Below, piece by piece: positions 42,582-52,385 of a stretch of 64,000 nt of DNA. Where the stretch lies: positions 26,877 to 90,876 of the forward strand of contig NZ_SMNT01000253.1 in assembly GCF_004348265.1 (NCBI RefSeq), given 5' to 3'. The position numbers and the translations under genes were made by a program. The notes below the pieces were generated by a model. The model was not told the DNA's origin and made no database searches. It saw only the letters and a program-made list of their open reading frames with translations. Source of the stretch: Methylobacterium segetis (GTDB lineage Bacteria; Pseudomonadota; Alphaproteobacteria; Rhizobiales; Beijerinckiaceae). Within the stretch, counting starts at the first letter, position 1; each line of letters starts with the position of its first letter.

Positions 42582-44483
42582 TCAGTACTCGCCGCCGATC
42601 GCGCGCCGGAAGGCGGCCTGATTGACGCTCACCCCGGCCTTCTTCTGCACCTCGGCGATGTACTCGCCGAGCACGTCGTCGGCGAGCGCCGTGCGGAAGT
42701 TCGACTCGATCGTCTTGTCGCTCGGGCTGCCGGGCACGTAGGCCGGCATCGTCGCCGAGGTGACCTTGAACAGGACGCGCGACTCGCCCGACGGGGCCGA
42801 CCCCGGCTTGTCGACGAAGGTCGCGAAGATGCGATTGACAACGTCCGCGTCGAGGTCGTCCTTCGATTGGTTGCGGGCGAGGTCCTCGGCCGTCTGGACG
42901 TTGAGGCCGACCGAGCCCGCGACGGCTTCGAGGGTTTCGCCCTTGTCGAGCCGCTCCTGCAACTCCCGCGCCTTGGCGGCGAGCCGGTGCGATACCTCCG
43001 CCGCCTTCCAGCCGGCGACCGCCTGCTCCCGCACCTCGGCCAGCGGCTTGTCGTGGGCGGGATCGATCTTGGTCACGTCGAACCAGACGTAGCCGCCGGT
43101 CTTCGTGCGCAGCGGTTCATTGTCGCCGCCGATCTCGGCGCGGAACACGGCGGGCAGGGTCGTGTCCGGATCGGGAATGCCGGCAACCGGCTGGCCGCCC
43201 GGGTCCTTGCCCTGGGCATCGATCGCCTCGGCCGCGACGAGGGGCAGGCCGCGCTCCTTGGCGATGTCGGCGAGCGGCTTCGCACTCGCCCGCTGGTCCT
43301 CGATCGCGTCGTGGGCCGCGTCGATGCCGCTCCGGGCGCGCTGATCGGCAAGGGCCTTCCGGATCTCGGGCGCGACCTCGGCGAACGGCTTGCGGGTCTC
43401 CGGCTCGATGCCCGTGACGCGCAGGAGCACGGTGCCGAAGCGGCCCTTCACGGGCGGGCTCAGGGCGCCCTGCTGCAGGGAGAAGGCGGCGTCGGCGACC
43501 GCGGGGTCGAACAGCTCGGCCTTCGTCAGGGTGCCCAGCGAGAGGCTCTTCGGGTCGACCCCGCGCTCCACGGCCACGGCCTCGAACGGCTTCTCGCCGC
43601 TCTCGATCTGCTTGCGCGCGGCCTCGGCCGCCGCCTCGTCGGGGAAGACGATCTGCTGGATCGTGCGGCGCTCGGGCGAGCCGAAACGCTCCTTCTGCGT
43701 GTCGTAGACCTTGCGCAGCTCCTCCTCGGTCACCGCCTCGGGCATGGCGAGCGTCTCCGGGCTGAGGACGAGGAGGTTGGCGCTGCGGCGCTCGGGCGCC
43801 CGGTAATTGGCCTTGTTCGCGGAATAATAGCCTTCCAGCTCCGCATCGGTCGGCGCCGGGACCTCGCCCGCGACGGACGGCGCAAGGCGCAGATAGGCGG
43901 CGGCACGCCGCTCCGTGGAGTAGCGGTGCACGGCCTCGCGCATCGCCTGAGGCACATGGATGTCCGCCGCGACGGCTTCGGCAAGCTGGAGCCGGGCGAT
44001 CACCGCCCGCTGCTCGCGCACGAACAGGGCCTCGTTGAGCCCTGCGCGCTGCAGCGTCTGGTAGAACAGGGACGGGTCGAACTTGCCCTCCGCGTTCTGG
44101 AACGACTTCTCCTCGTGGATCGCGCGCAGCACCGCCGCGTCCGGCACCGCGAGGCCGAGGTCGCGGGTCTTCTGGTCGAGCGACGCTTCCGTCACGAGCT
44201 GGGACATGACCTGGCGGTCGAGCCCGAGCGCCCGCGCCTGATCGGGCGTCAGGTTGCGGCGAAGCTGCTGCTGATAGCGCTGGAGCTGGTTCTGATAGGC
44301 GGCGCGCACGGCCTCGGCCGAGATCTGCGTCTTGCCGACGGTCGCGACCGTGTTGCTCGATCCGCCCCGGAAGAACTCCTCGACGCCGAAGATCGCGACA
44401 CCCGCGATCAGCAGCGTGAACACGATCGTCAGAACGATCTTGCCGAGCCAGTGCTGGCTGGCATTGCGCATGTTCTGGAGCAT
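42582..44483 (-). CDS. ppiD: PpiD-like periplasmic peptidyl-prolyl isomerase
   Basis: The 633-residue protein is anchored by one N-terminal membrane helix (about residues 14-36, KIVLTIVFTLLIAGVAIFGV) with the rest in the periplasm. It has a SurA-N-like chaperone region (about 40-190), a degenerate parvulin-like domain (about 250-370) and a long C-terminal region. PpiD assists newly secreted proteins at the Sec translocon. Whether the parvulin domain is catalytic is doubtful. The order ppiD-trpE and the divergent tpiA-secG-pyrG genes are conserved in alphaproteobacteria. A second ATG at 44471 is an alternative start. Confidence 0.9.
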   Translation of the reverse strand: MLQNMRNASQHWLGKIVLTIVFTLLIAGVAIFGVEEFFRGGSSNTVATVGKTQISAEAVRAAYQNQLQRYQQQLRRNLTPDQARALGLDRQVMSQLVTEASLDQKTRDLGLAVPDAAVLRAIHEEKSFQNAEGKFDPSLFYQTLQRAGLNEALFVREQRAVIARLQLAEAVAADIHVPQAMREAVHRYSTERRAAAYLRLAPSVAGEVPAPTDAELEGYYSANKANYRAPERRSANLLVLSPETLAMPEAVTEEELRKVYDTQKERFGSPERRTIQQIVFPDEAAAEAARKQIESGEKPFEAVAVERGVDPKSLSLGTLTKAELFDPAVADAAFSLQQGALSPPVKGRFGTVLLRVTGIEPETRKPFAEVAPEIRKALADQRARSGIDAAHDAIEDQRASAKPLADIAKERGLPLVAAEAIDAQGKDPGGQPVAGIPDPDTTLPAVFRAEIGGDNEPLRTKTGGYVWFDVTKIDPAHDKPLAEVREQAVAGWKAAEVSHRLAAKARELQERLDKGETLEAVAGSVGLNVQTAEDLARNQSKDDLDADVVNRIFATFVDKPGSAPSGESRVLFKVTSATMPAYVPGSPSDKTIESNFRTALADDVLGEYIAEVQKKAGVSVNQAAFRRAIGGEY

Positions 44484-44668
44484 CGGGGCGCGGGCCTGTC
44501 TGTCGTCCTTCCCGCGCGGGCAGCGCTCGCGGCGGGCGTGTCGGCGTTATGAAATTGCGGTTGCCCGCGATAGACCATCCGCGGGCGTCAGCAAAGGGCG
44601 GAGGCGGTTTGCACGCCCAAGCTTGCTCTGATAGGCCCGGCAATCGTTGCGTACCGCGAAGGGCACCG

Positions 44669-45430
44669 ATGACACGGCAGGGACGGCGCCCTCTGGTTGC
44701 AGGCAATTGGAAGATGAATGGCACCCGCAGCTCGGTTGCCGTGGTCGAGGCCGTCCGCCGCGGATTGTCGCCCGCCCTCATCGAGGGCATCGACCTGCTG
44801 ATCTGCCCGCCCTCCACTCTGATCGCGTCCTGCGTCGCCGCTGCCTACGGCTCCAACATTGCCATCGGCGGCCAGAACCTCCACGCCAAGCCGAGCGGCG
44901 CCTTCACGGGCTCGATCTCGGCCGAGATGCTGGCCGACCTCGGCGCCTCCTACGTGATCGTGGGGCATTCGGAGCGGCGCGCCTACCACCACGAGACGGA
45001 TGACGGCGTGCACGCCAAGGCACTCGCCGCCCGGCGGGCGGGATTGTGCGGGATCATCTGCGTCGGCGAGACGAAGGACGAGCGCGAGGAGGGCCGCACC
45101 CTCGACATCGTGCGCGCCCAGCTCGCCATCGGCGTGCCGAAGGGTGCGACCGGCGCCGACACGGTGATCGCCTACGAGCCGGTCTGGGCGATCGGCACCG
45201 GCCTCACGCCGACGCCCGCCGACATCGCCGAGGTGCACGCCTCGCTGCGCGAGATGCTGGAGCGGCTCGTCGGCCCCGAGGCGGCGCGCATCCGCATCCT
45301 CTACGGCGGCTCCGTGAAGCCCGGCAACGCGCGCGAGCTGATGTCCGTCGACAATGTCGACGGGGCACTCGTCGGCGGCGCGAGCCTCGTCGCGGAGGAT
45401 TTCCTGGGGATCGCGGCCGCCTATGCCTGA
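44669..45430 (+). CDS. tpiA: Triosephosphate isomerase
   Basis: The glycolytic enzyme interconverts dihydroxyacetone phosphate and glyceraldehyde 3-phosphate. The TIM-barrel active-site residues are present: Lys in AGNWKMN, His in VGHSERR, Glu in AYEPVWAIGTG, and the phosphate loop LYGGSVKPGNA. The ATG at 44669 gives 253 residues, the usual length. It is divergent from ppiD with a 185-nt shared promoter region, and precedes secG, as in related genomes. Confidence 0.97.
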   Translation: MTRQGRRPLVAGNWKMNGTRSSVAVVEAVRRGLSPALIEGIDLLICPPSTLIASCVAAAYGSNIAIGGQNLHAKPSGAFTGSISAEMLADLGASYVIVGHSERRAYHHETDDGVHAKALAARRAGLCGIICVGETKDEREEGRTLDIVRAQLAIGVPKGATGADTVIAYEPVWAIGTGLTPTPADIAEVHASLREMLERLVGPEAARIRILYGGSVKPGNARELMSVDNVDGALVGGASLVAEDFLGIAAAYA

Positions 45431-45581
45431 GCCCGCACCACGCGGTTGCGCGGTTGGCGGCAGGTCATATCTGGTGTAAGGCCCCGCGGGTTACGCGGCC
45501 GGCGTCTCGGGATGCCGGCTCTGCCTGCGTTCCCGAAGCCCGTCAGGCCGCCGGGCAGCGCGCGCCGCTTCTGGAAATCCG

Positions 45582-46010
45582 ATGCAGACCGTCCTGATCG
45601 TCGTACATCTTCTCATCGTGCTCGCGCTCATCGCGGTGGTGCTGCTGCAGCGCTCCGAGGGCGGCCTCGGCCTCGGCGGCGGGGGCAGCGGCGGCGTCTC
45701 CGGCTTCATGACCGGGCGCGGACAGGCGAACGCCCTGACGCGGGCAACCGCGATCCTCGCCGCCCTGTTCTTCGTGACCAGCATGACGCTCGCCGTCCTG
45801 TCGCATCGGAGCGCGGCGCCGAAATCGATCCTGGAGGGCACCGGGACGGGACAGCCCGCGCAGCAGGCCCCGAACGCCGACAACCTGCTCGACACGCTTC
45901 GCCGCCAGGGCGGCGGCGAGGGCGGTGCTCAGGCTCCCGCCGCTCCGGCCTCGCACGCACCCGCGCCCGCCGCCCCCTCGGGTCCGCCGGACGCGCCGCA
46001 ATCGCGCTGA
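45582..46010 (+). CDS. secG: Preprotein translocase subunit SecG
   Basis: The 142-residue protein has two membrane helices (about 3-22 and 55-75) around the conserved loop VVLLQRSEGGLGLGGG, matching SecG of the SecYEG channel. The C-terminal 60 residues are a Pro/Ala-rich, low-complexity extension not needed for the family fold. The order tpiA-secG-pyrG is conserved in alphaproteobacteria. Function with PpiD, encoded nearby, fits a secretion theme. Confidence 0.93.
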   Translation: MQTVLIVVHLLIVLALIAVVLLQRSEGGLGLGGGGSGGVSGFMTGRGQANALTRATAILAALFFVTSMTLAVLSHRSAAPKSILEGTGTGQPAQQAPNADNLLDTLRRQGGGEGGAQAPAAPASHAPAPAAPSGPPDAPQSR

Positions 46011-46190
46011 GCGCCGGGCAGGCGCTCCCCCCGGCGCCGGCGCATGGCCCTCGGGTCGCGCCGACGTCGGCTTCGAATTGCCCTTCCCCTTCAAGGCCGT
46101 AACCTTGCGTTGCGCGTTCCACAAGGATCGCGCGGCGCGAGCATTTTGCGGTTTGGCAAATCACCGAGCATTCGTTAAGGACCGAGGCCC

Positions 46191-47819
46191 ATGACGCGGT
46201 ACGTTTTCATCACCGGCGGCGTGGTTTCCTCGCTCGGAAAGGGTCTCGCCTCGGCGGCTCTCGCGGCCCTCCTTCAGGCCCGGGGCTACAAGGTCCGGCT
46301 CCGCAAGCTCGATCCCTACCTGAACGTCGATCCGGGCACGATGAGCCCGACGCAGCACGGCGAGGTCTTCGTCACCGACGACGGCGCCGAGACCGACCTC
46401 GACCTCGGCCATTACGAGCGCTTCACGGGCGTCCCCGCGACCCGGGCCGACAACATCACGACGGGCCGGATCTACCTCGACATCATCACCAAGGAGCGGC
46501 GCGGCGACTATCTCGGCGCCACGATCCAGGTCATCCCCCACGTCACCAACGCCATCAAGGCGTTCGTCCTCGACGGCAACGAGGACTTCGACTTCGTCCT
46601 CGTCGAGATCGGCGGCACGGTGGGCGACATCGAGGGCCTGCCCTTCTTCGAGGCGATCCGCCAGCTCGGCCAGGAACTGCCCCGGGGCGCCACCGCCTTC
46701 GTGCACCTGACGCTCCTGCCCTACAGTCCCTCGGCCGGCGAGTTGAAGACGAAGCCGACGCAGCATTCCGTGAAGGAGCTGCGCTCGATCGGTATCCAGC
46801 CGGACATGCTGCTCTGCCGCTGCGACCGGCCGATCCCGGCCGACGAGCGGCGCAAGCTCGGCCTGTTCTGCAACGTGCGCGAGACGTCCGTGATCGAGGC
46901 CCGCGACGTGGATTCGATCTACGACGTGCCGCTCTCCTACCGCGAGGCGGGCCTCGACCGGGAGGTGCTCGCTCATTTCGGCATCGATGCGGACACCGAG
47001 CCGAAGCTCGAGAAGTGGCGCACCATCTCGGAGCGGGTGAAGAACCCCGAGGGCGAGGTCTCGATCGCGATCGTCGGCAAGTACACGGGGCTGAAGGACG
47101 CTTACAAGTCGCTCACCGAGGCGTTGACCCACGGCGGCATCGCCAACCGGGTCCGGGTGAACCTCGAATGGATCGAGTCCGAGGTCTTCGAGCGCGAGGA
47201 TCCGGCACCCTTCCTCGAGGGGCTGAACGGCATCCTGGTGCCCGGCGGCTTCGGCCAGCGCGGGGCGGAGGGCAAGATCCGGGCGGCCCGCTACGCCCGC
47301 GAGCGCAAGATCCCCTATTTCGGCATCTGCTTCGGCATGCAGATGGCGGTGATCGAGGCGGCGCGCTCGCTCGCCGGGATCGCGGATGCCAATTCCACCG
47401 AATTCGGGGAGACGTCCGAGCCGGTCGTGGGCCTCCTCACCGAGTGGCTGCGCGGCAACGAACTGGAGCGGCGCGCGGCCGAGGGCAATCTCGGCGGCAC
47501 GATGCGCCTCGGCGCGTACAGGGCGAACCTGAACCCCGATTCGAAGATCGCGCAGATCTACGGCTCGACGGACATCTCGGAGCGGCACCGGCATCGCTAC
47601 GAGGTCAACATGGCCTACCGCGAATGCCTGGAGGCCAAGGGCCTGCGTTTCTCCGGCACCTCGCCGGACGGCCTCCTGCCCGAGACGATCGAGCATGTCG
47701 GCCATCCCTGGTTCATCGGCGTGCAGTTCCACCCGGAATTGAAGTCGCGGCCCTTCGAGCCGCACCCGCTGTTCAAGGGCTTCATCGCCGCGGCGATCGA
47801 GCAGAGCCGGCTGGTCTGA
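46191..47819 (+). CDS. pyrG: CTP synthase
   Basis: PyrG aminates UTP to CTP using glutamine, the step after PyrH in pyrimidine nucleotide synthesis. The 542-residue protein has the synthetase domain (FITGGVVSSLGKGLASAALA, residues about 5-24; KLDPYLNVDPGTMSPTQHGE) and a C-terminal glutamine amidotransferase domain with nucleophile Cys in PYFGICFGMQMAV and His-Glu in VQFHPELKSRP. It is inhibited by CTP and activated by GTP in known relatives. Confidence 0.97.
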   Translation: MTRYVFITGGVVSSLGKGLASAALAALLQARGYKVRLRKLDPYLNVDPGTMSPTQHGEVFVTDDGAETDLDLGHYERFTGVPATRADNITTGRIYLDIITKERRGDYLGATIQVIPHVTNAIKAFVLDGNEDFDFVLVEIGGTVGDIEGLPFFEAIRQLGQELPRGATAFVHLTLLPYSPSAGELKTKPTQHSVKELRSIGIQPDMLLCRCDRPIPADERRKLGLFCNVRETSVIEARDVDSIYDVPLSYREAGLDREVLAHFGIDADTEPKLEKWRTISERVKNPEGEVSIAIVGKYTGLKDAYKSLTEALTHGGIANRVRVNLEWIESEVFEREDPAPFLEGLNGILVPGGFGQRGAEGKIRAARYARERKIPYFGICFGMQMAVIEAARSLAGIADANSTEFGETSEPVVGLLTEWLRGNELERRAAEGNLGGTMRLGAYRANLNPDSKIAQIYGSTDISERHRHRYEVNMAYRECLEAKGLRFSGTSPDGLLPETIEHVGHPWFIGVQFHPELKSRPFEPHPLFKGFIAAAIEQSRLV

Positions 47820-47900
47820 GCACCCCTGCGACGCTGCGTCGTCGCGGCGGGTGGCGCCTTTGGTTGGGATTCGGGGCGCCGCAGCCTAAATCTCTGCGTC

Positions 47901-48353
47901 GTGACCGAGATCCTGTTCTACCACATGCAGCGCCAGCCCCTCGAGAAGGTGCTGCCGAACCTGCTGGAGCGCTCGCTGGAGCGGAAGTGGCGGGCCGCCG
48001 TCCAGGCCGCCAGCGAGGAGCGCCTTCAGGCCCTCGACGACCAGCTCTGGACCTTCAGCGACGACAGCTTCCTGCCCCATGCCACGGACCGCGACGCGGA
48101 TGCGGCGAGCCAGCCCGTGATCCTGACGCTGCGCGACACCAATCCGAACGCCGCCTCGATCCGTTTCCTCGTCGAGGGCGCCGAGCTTCCTCCGGATGCG
48201 GGCAGCTACGAGCGGATCTGCATCCTGTTCGACGGCACCGACCAGGATGCGCTGCTGCGCGCCCGCGAGCAGTGGAAGCAGGCCAAGGAGGGCGGCCACG
48301 CGGTCGCCTACTGGCAGCAGGACGAGAGCGGCCGCTGGCAGAAGAAGGCCTGA
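47901..48353 (+). CDS. holC: DNA polymerase III subunit chi
   Basis: The 150-residue protein matches HolC: an N-terminal FYHMQRQPLEKVLPNLLERSL, RWRAAVQ-like helix (KWRAAVQAASEERLQALDDQL WTF) and FLPH, then a C-terminal Rossmann-like half with DGTDQDALLRAREQWKQAK. Chi links the clamp loader to single-strand-binding protein. Translation starts at a GTG at 47901. The gene lies 81 nt after pyrG. holD (psi) is usually absent in alphaproteobacteria. Confidence 0.92.
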   Translation: MTEILFYHMQRQPLEKVLPNLLERSLERKWRAAVQAASEERLQALDDQLWTFSDDSFLPHATDRDADAASQPVILTLRDTNPNAASIRFLVEGAELPPDAGSYERICILFDGTDQDALLRAREQWKQAKEGGHAVAYWQQDESGRWQKKA

Positions 48354-48411
48354 GGCCCCGAACCCGATCGAGACACGCGACCGCGCGCCGCCGCGGCACC
48401 GGAGGAACGCC

Positions 48412-50001
48412 ATGACGCGCTTCGCAGCCTGGGCCGCCGCTTTGGCCCTCGTCCTCGCCGGGCCCAATCCGCTGCTCGCGCAGGGCGGGCCGCCCGGGGC
48501 GGCACCGCAGCGGCAGGCCGAGCAGCGCGGTCCGGAAGGGCGCAAGTTGCCGCCCGATTCGACCACCGAGCACAGCGTCACCCTGCCGGACGGGCGCAGC
48601 CTCGCCTTCACCGCCGTCGCGGGCAGCCTGCCGCTGGTCGACGAGGCGGGCAAGCTCCAGGCCGAGATCGCCTACGTCGCATATACCCGCCCGGCCCGCG
48701 AGGGCGAGGCGGAGCGCCCCGTCACCTTCGCCCTCAACGGCGGTCCGGGGGCGGCCTCCGCCTATCTCAACATCGGCGCGATCGGCCCCTGGCGGCTGCC
48801 CGCGGACGGGGCGAGCATCAGCCCCTCCCAGGGCGTCGGCCTCGTCCCGAACGACGGGACCTGGCTCGACTTCACCGACCTCGTCTTCATCGACCCCGTG
48901 GGCACCGGCTACAGCCGCGCGGCGGATGGGGACGCCAAGAAGTATTGGAGCATCGAGTCCGACGCCTCGGTGCTGGCGGCGGCGATCGCCCGCTACCTGC
49001 GCATCAACGACCGCACGGGGGCGCCGAAATTCTTCGTCGGCGAGAGCTATGGCGGATTCCGCGGGCCGCTCATCGCCGCGAAGCTGCAGGAAGATGTCGG
49101 GATCGGGCTGTCCGGCATGGTGCTGCTCTCGCCGGTCCTCGATTTCGGCTGGCTGCAGCCGCCGCGCACCAATCCCTGGGGGCACGTCACGCGCCTGCCG
49201 TCCTTCGCGGCGGCGGCCCTGGAGCGGCGCGGCACCGTTCCGACGCGCGCCCAGCTCGCGGACGCCGAGAGCTACGCGACCGGCGCCTATCTCGCCGACC
49301 TCTTGAAAGGCCCGGCCGACGCCGTGGCGGTGGCGCGGCTGTCGGACAGGGTCGCGGGGCTGACCGGCCTCGATGTCGGCTTCGTGCGCGCGCAGGCCGG
49401 TCGCCTGACCTCGCACAGCGTGCAGCGGGAGATCGACCGGGCGGGCGGGCGCGTCGCCAGCGCCTACGACACCGGCGTGACCGGCTGGGACCCGGAGCCG
49501 AACGCCCCGCATTCGGGCTTCGAGGATCCGCTCCTCACCGCGATCCAGGCGCCGCTGACGAGCGCGATGATCGAGCTCTACGCCAAGCGGCTGAACTGGC
49601 GCGTGCCCAACATGCGCTACGAACTCCTCAACGGCGCGGTCAATCGCGGCTGGAGCTGGGGCGGGGGCCGCAGCGCGCCGGAGGCCGTGGGGGCGCTGCG
49701 CGGGGTGCTCGCCCTCGACGGCAATCTGCGCGTCCTTGTCGCCCACGGCTTCACGGACCTCGTGACGCCCTACTTCACCTCCAAGCTGATCATCGACCAG
49801 ATGCCGAGCTACGGCAGCGAGAAGCGGCTCAGCCTCGCGGTCTATCCCGGCGGGCACATGTTCTACTCGCGTCCCGACGCGCGCGCCGCCTTCCGGCAGG
49901 ACGTCGCGGATCTCTACGCCGCCGCCCTCCGGGCGCGGGCGAGCGCGCCGCAGCCGCAAGGGGCGAGACCCGCCGCCGAGACGCACAAGGATATGCCGTG
50001 A
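48412..50001 (+). CDS. Secreted S10 serine carboxypeptidase-like protein
   Basis: The 529-residue protein has a signal peptide (MTRFAAWAAALALVLAGPNPLLAQ) and the S10 fold: NGGPGAASAYLNIGAIGP oxyanion region, FIDPVGTGYS, nucleophile Ser212 in VGESYGGFRG, Asp in AHGFTDLVTP, and His in PGGHMFYS. S10 peptidases remove C-terminal residues, usually at acidic pH; bacterial forms are periplasmic or secreted. GGAGG lies 6 nt before the ATG at 48412. The stop overlaps the GTG start of the next gene. Physiological substrate unknown. Confidence 0.92.
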   Translation: MTRFAAWAAALALVLAGPNPLLAQGGPPGAAPQRQAEQRGPEGRKLPPDSTTEHSVTLPDGRSLAFTAVAGSLPLVDEAGKLQAEIAYVAYTRPAREGEAERPVTFALNGGPGAASAYLNIGAIGPWRLPADGASISPSQGVGLVPNDGTWLDFTDLVFIDPVGTGYSRAADGDAKKYWSIESDASVLAAAIARYLRINDRTGAPKFFVGESYGGFRGPLIAAKLQEDVGIGLSGMVLLSPVLDFGWLQPPRTNPWGHVTRLPSFAAAALERRGTVPTRAQLADAESYATGAYLADLLKGPADAVAVARLSDRVAGLTGLDVGFVRAQAGRLTSHSVQREIDRAGGRVASAYDTGVTGWDPEPNAPHSGFEDPLLTAIQAPLTSAMIELYAKRLNWRVPNMRYELLNGAVNRGWSWGGGRSAPEAVGALRGVLALDGNLRVLVAHGFTDLVTPYFTSKLIIDQMPSYGSEKRLSLAVYPGGHMFYSRPDARAAFRQDVADLYAAALRARASAPQPQGARPAAETHKDMP

Positions 50002-50372
50002 GCCGACCGAGACGCCTGCCGCTCCTCCTCGTCGCGGCCGCGCTCGCCGGCTGCCAGAGCACCGAGCGCGCCGCGCCCGCAGCCCCGCCTGCCGCGAGCC
50101 CGCCCGTGGCCGCGGCGCCTGCTGCACCGACCTATAGCGGCCCCGTGCTCGGTCCGGACGGGCAGTGCACGGGCCCGGCTCCCACGGCGGCGGCCGCCAT
50201 CGAGCCCGGCATCGGCGAGTGCGATCTCGTGCGCCTGAAGGGCAAGACGCCGACGGACGTGCTCGTCGGCGAGGGACGGTCCGGGCGCGAGGTCCAGGTG
50301 CTCTACAACGAGCCCGGCGCGAAGGAATTGTACTTCTTCGTCAACAACCGCCTCGACCGCATCGTCCGGTAA
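49998..50372 (+). CDS. Small hypothetical lipoprotein
   Basis: The 124-residue protein starts at a GTG that overlaps the stop of the S10 peptidase gene (GTGA), so translation is coupled. A signal peptide with lipobox (LAGC) is followed by a Pro/Ala-rich spacer (about 22-50), then a small domain (about 55-124) with two Cys (DGQCTG and IGECDL) and a C-terminal LYNEPGAKELYFFVNNRLDR. The latter resembles small outer-membrane lipoproteins of the SmpA/OmlA type only in general look; I do not assign a family. Coupling suggests a partner role with the peptidase. Confidence 0.8.
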   Translation: MSRPRRLPLLLVAAALAGCQSTERAAPAAPPAASPPVAAAPAAPTYSGPVLGPDGQCTGPAPTAAAAIEPGIGECDLVRLKGKTPTDVLVGEGRSGREVQVLYNEPGAKELYFFVNNRLDRIVR

Positions 50373-50375
50373 CGA

Positions 50376-52169
50376 TCAGCGGACCCGCCAGACCTTCAGA
50401 AAGGTTCCGGGCACGTCCACGGGCTCGAGCCAGGACGCCGCCGCCGTTCCCTCGGCGAGCCGCGTCGCGAAGGCCGTCTCGGGGCCGGTGTCGGAGGCCG
50501 GCTGCCCGGGGCAGGCCACGACGTAGGTGATCCCGCGTGCCTCGACATGGCGCCGCAGGTCGCCCTCTTCCCCTCCGAGCCCCTCGATCCCGGCCAGCAG
50601 CCCCGAGGTCGCCCGGTGATAGGGGGCGGCCACGATCGCGTGCGGGGTGTGGAGGAGGATCGCCGGACCCATCCGGATCAGGGCGAGCATCGTCCCGCTC
50701 GGCACCTGGGCGAGCGGCGCCACCGCCTCCGGCGTGAGGCAGCGCAGGTTGTTCTCCGCCTGCGCCGCGATGGGGCTCGGGCGGATCAGGGCGGCGACGT
50801 AGAGCGGCAGCGTCCAGACGGAGCTGACGAGGCCGAGGGCGAGCGCCGCGAGGCCGGCGCGCTGCCCCGCCGGGACTGTCAGCTCCCCGACGCGCGCGAT
50901 CGCGCGAGCGATCACGGGCGCGGCCGCCAAGGGAAGGATGCCCATGGGACTGTAGGTCCCCCGGAACTGGACGCAGCCGAGGATGAGGCCGGGCCAGAGG
51001 AGGAGGGCCGCGACCCCGAACAGGCGCCGATGCTCCGGCGCGCCGCGCAGCGCCTCCACCGTCGCAACGAGGCAGGCCAGCAGGAGCGAGGGGTAGAAGG
51101 CGAAGCTCTCCCAGCGGCCCTTCACGATGAAGCCCCGGAGCGAGGTCATCTCGTTGACCGTGTAGAGCCACTTCTCGCGCACGAGCTCCGGCATGCCGGT
51201 GAAGGGACCGTCCAGGCAGGCCGGGAACAGGCTGACGAAGCCGGCGATGAGGAGGAGCCCCGGAACTGCCACGGCGGTGAGCCGCCAGACCGGCGTCGCG
51301 AGGCGGCGGTGCAGGCCGGCGCAGGCGAGGGCGGTGCCCCCCCCGCCCACGGCGAGCCAGAGCCAGGGCGGCGAGAGCGCGTCGCAGGCGGAAACCGCCC
51401 AGAGCCGGGGTGCGGTCTGGAGCCCGAACAGGAGCGGTGCGGCGAGCCCGAGCCCGAGGCCGAAGCCGAGGAAGGCGGGGAGGCGCCCGCGCAGCACCCA
51501 ATCGAAGATCAGGAACAGGGCGGCGGCGCCGATGAAGGGCAGCGACTCGAGCCCGACCGCCAGGGAGAGCGCGGTGATCGCGCCGCCTGCGAGCCCCGCG
51601 CGCAGCCCCCCCCGCGCGACGCAGAGCGCGAGGCCGAGCATCGCGACGAGCTGGACGTTGTGGTGGTCGACGCGCCCGGGCGAGAATTGCAGGGTGAGAC
51701 CGAGCGTGTGCAGAGCCACGAGGACGGCGATGATGGCCGTCTGCGCGCCGAACGCGGCACGGACGCCCCTGTACAGCACGAGGGCATAGAGGAGCAGCAG
51801 CAGCGGGGGCCAGAGCGCCGCGGTGAGCCCGAGCGCCAGCCCCTTGCCCACGAAGGGCGTGAGCCCGAGCGCGAGCAGCGCCATCGGCGCGTCGACGAGG
51901 CGCGACCAGTGGCTCGCCACCCCGTCCGGCGGCACGAACCGGTATTGCGTGTTGTCGAACCAGCCCTGGCCGGCCACGAGGTCGCGCACCGCGACGAGGC
52001 GCATGGCGTCGTCGGTGTCCCGCACGCGCAGGTGCTCGATCGTCGCGAGAATGTCGCCGGGTGATTCGAGGGTCACGACCGAGAAGGCGACGAGCAACCA
52101 GAGCAGCAGCGCCGGGCTGAGGCTCGTCGCGCGCGTGGCGCCCGGGTGAGACGCTGTGGTGCTCAGCAT
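50376..52169 (-). CDS. Polytopic membrane protein, GT-C/STT3-like glycosyltransferase candidate
   Basis: The 597-residue protein has about 11-13 predicted membrane helices and a short soluble C-terminus. After the first helix is a loop RDTDDAMRLVAVRDLVAGQG followed by W-x-N and SHWSRLVDAP, resembling the acidic first-loop motif of GT-C glycosyltransferases such as STT3/PglB and ArnT. Such enzymes transfer sugars from lipid-phosphate carriers on the periplasmic face. The neighbouring flippase and acyltransferases support a glycan role. The family call is by resemblance of the loop and topology. Convergent with the lipoprotein gene (3-nt gap). Confidence 0.65.
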   Translation of the reverse strand: MLSTTASHPGATRATSLSPALLLWLLVAFSVVTLESPGDILATIEHLRVRDTDDAMRLVAVRDLVAGQGWFDNTQYRFVPPDGVASHWSRLVDAPMALLALGLTPFVGKGLALGLTAALWPPLLLLLYALVLYRGVRAAFGAQTAIIAVLVALHTLGLTLQFSPGRVDHHNVQLVAMLGLALCVARGGLRAGLAGGAITALSLAVGLESLPFIGAAALFLIFDWVLRGRLPAFLGFGLGLGLAAPLLFGLQTAPRLWAVSACDALSPPWLWLAVGGGGTALACAGLHRRLATPVWRLTAVAVPGLLLIAGFVSLFPACLDGPFTGMPELVREKWLYTVNEMTSLRGFIVKGRWESFAFYPSLLLACLVATVEALRGAPEHRRLFGVAALLLWPGLILGCVQFRGTYSPMGILPLAAAPVIARAIARVGELTVPAGQRAGLAALALGLVSSVWTLPLYVAALIRPSPIAAQAENNLRCLTPEAVAPLAQVPSGTMLALIRMGPAILLHTPHAIVAAPYHRATSGLLAGIEGLGGEEGDLRRHVEARGITYVVACPGQPASDTGPETAFATRLAEGTAAASWLEPVDVPGTFLKVWRVR

Positions 52170-52385
52170 GGTTCGCTCGCCGCGCCAGTCCTGATCGTAC
52201 CCATCAACCGTCCCTCGACAATCGGGGCGAGCGTAGGGCCGCCGGGTTAAGCCGCGGTCAAACCTGCCGGACTTCGATCGCGTGCCGGCGCTTCAGAGCT
52301 TCCTTAACCATCCGGGCTGCAAGGTCCGCGCTGCAACTGCGCCGTGCCGGCGCTGAGCCGTGCGGCCCGGATGCCGGAGCAGGGA
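52170..52385. promoter_or_regulatory. Divergent promoter region of the glycan locus with CtrA half-site
   Basis: This 216-nt region lies between the divergent GT-C-like gene and the flavoprotein gene. TTAACCAT (52304-52311) is an exact extended CtrA half-site, 75 nt before the flavoprotein start; the second TTAA at the required spacing is missing. The 8-mer GGTTAAGG occurs here on the minus strand (52302-52309) and again at 56486-56493. A GGAGCAGGGA ribosome-binding site precedes the ATG at 52386. Confidence 0.4.
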
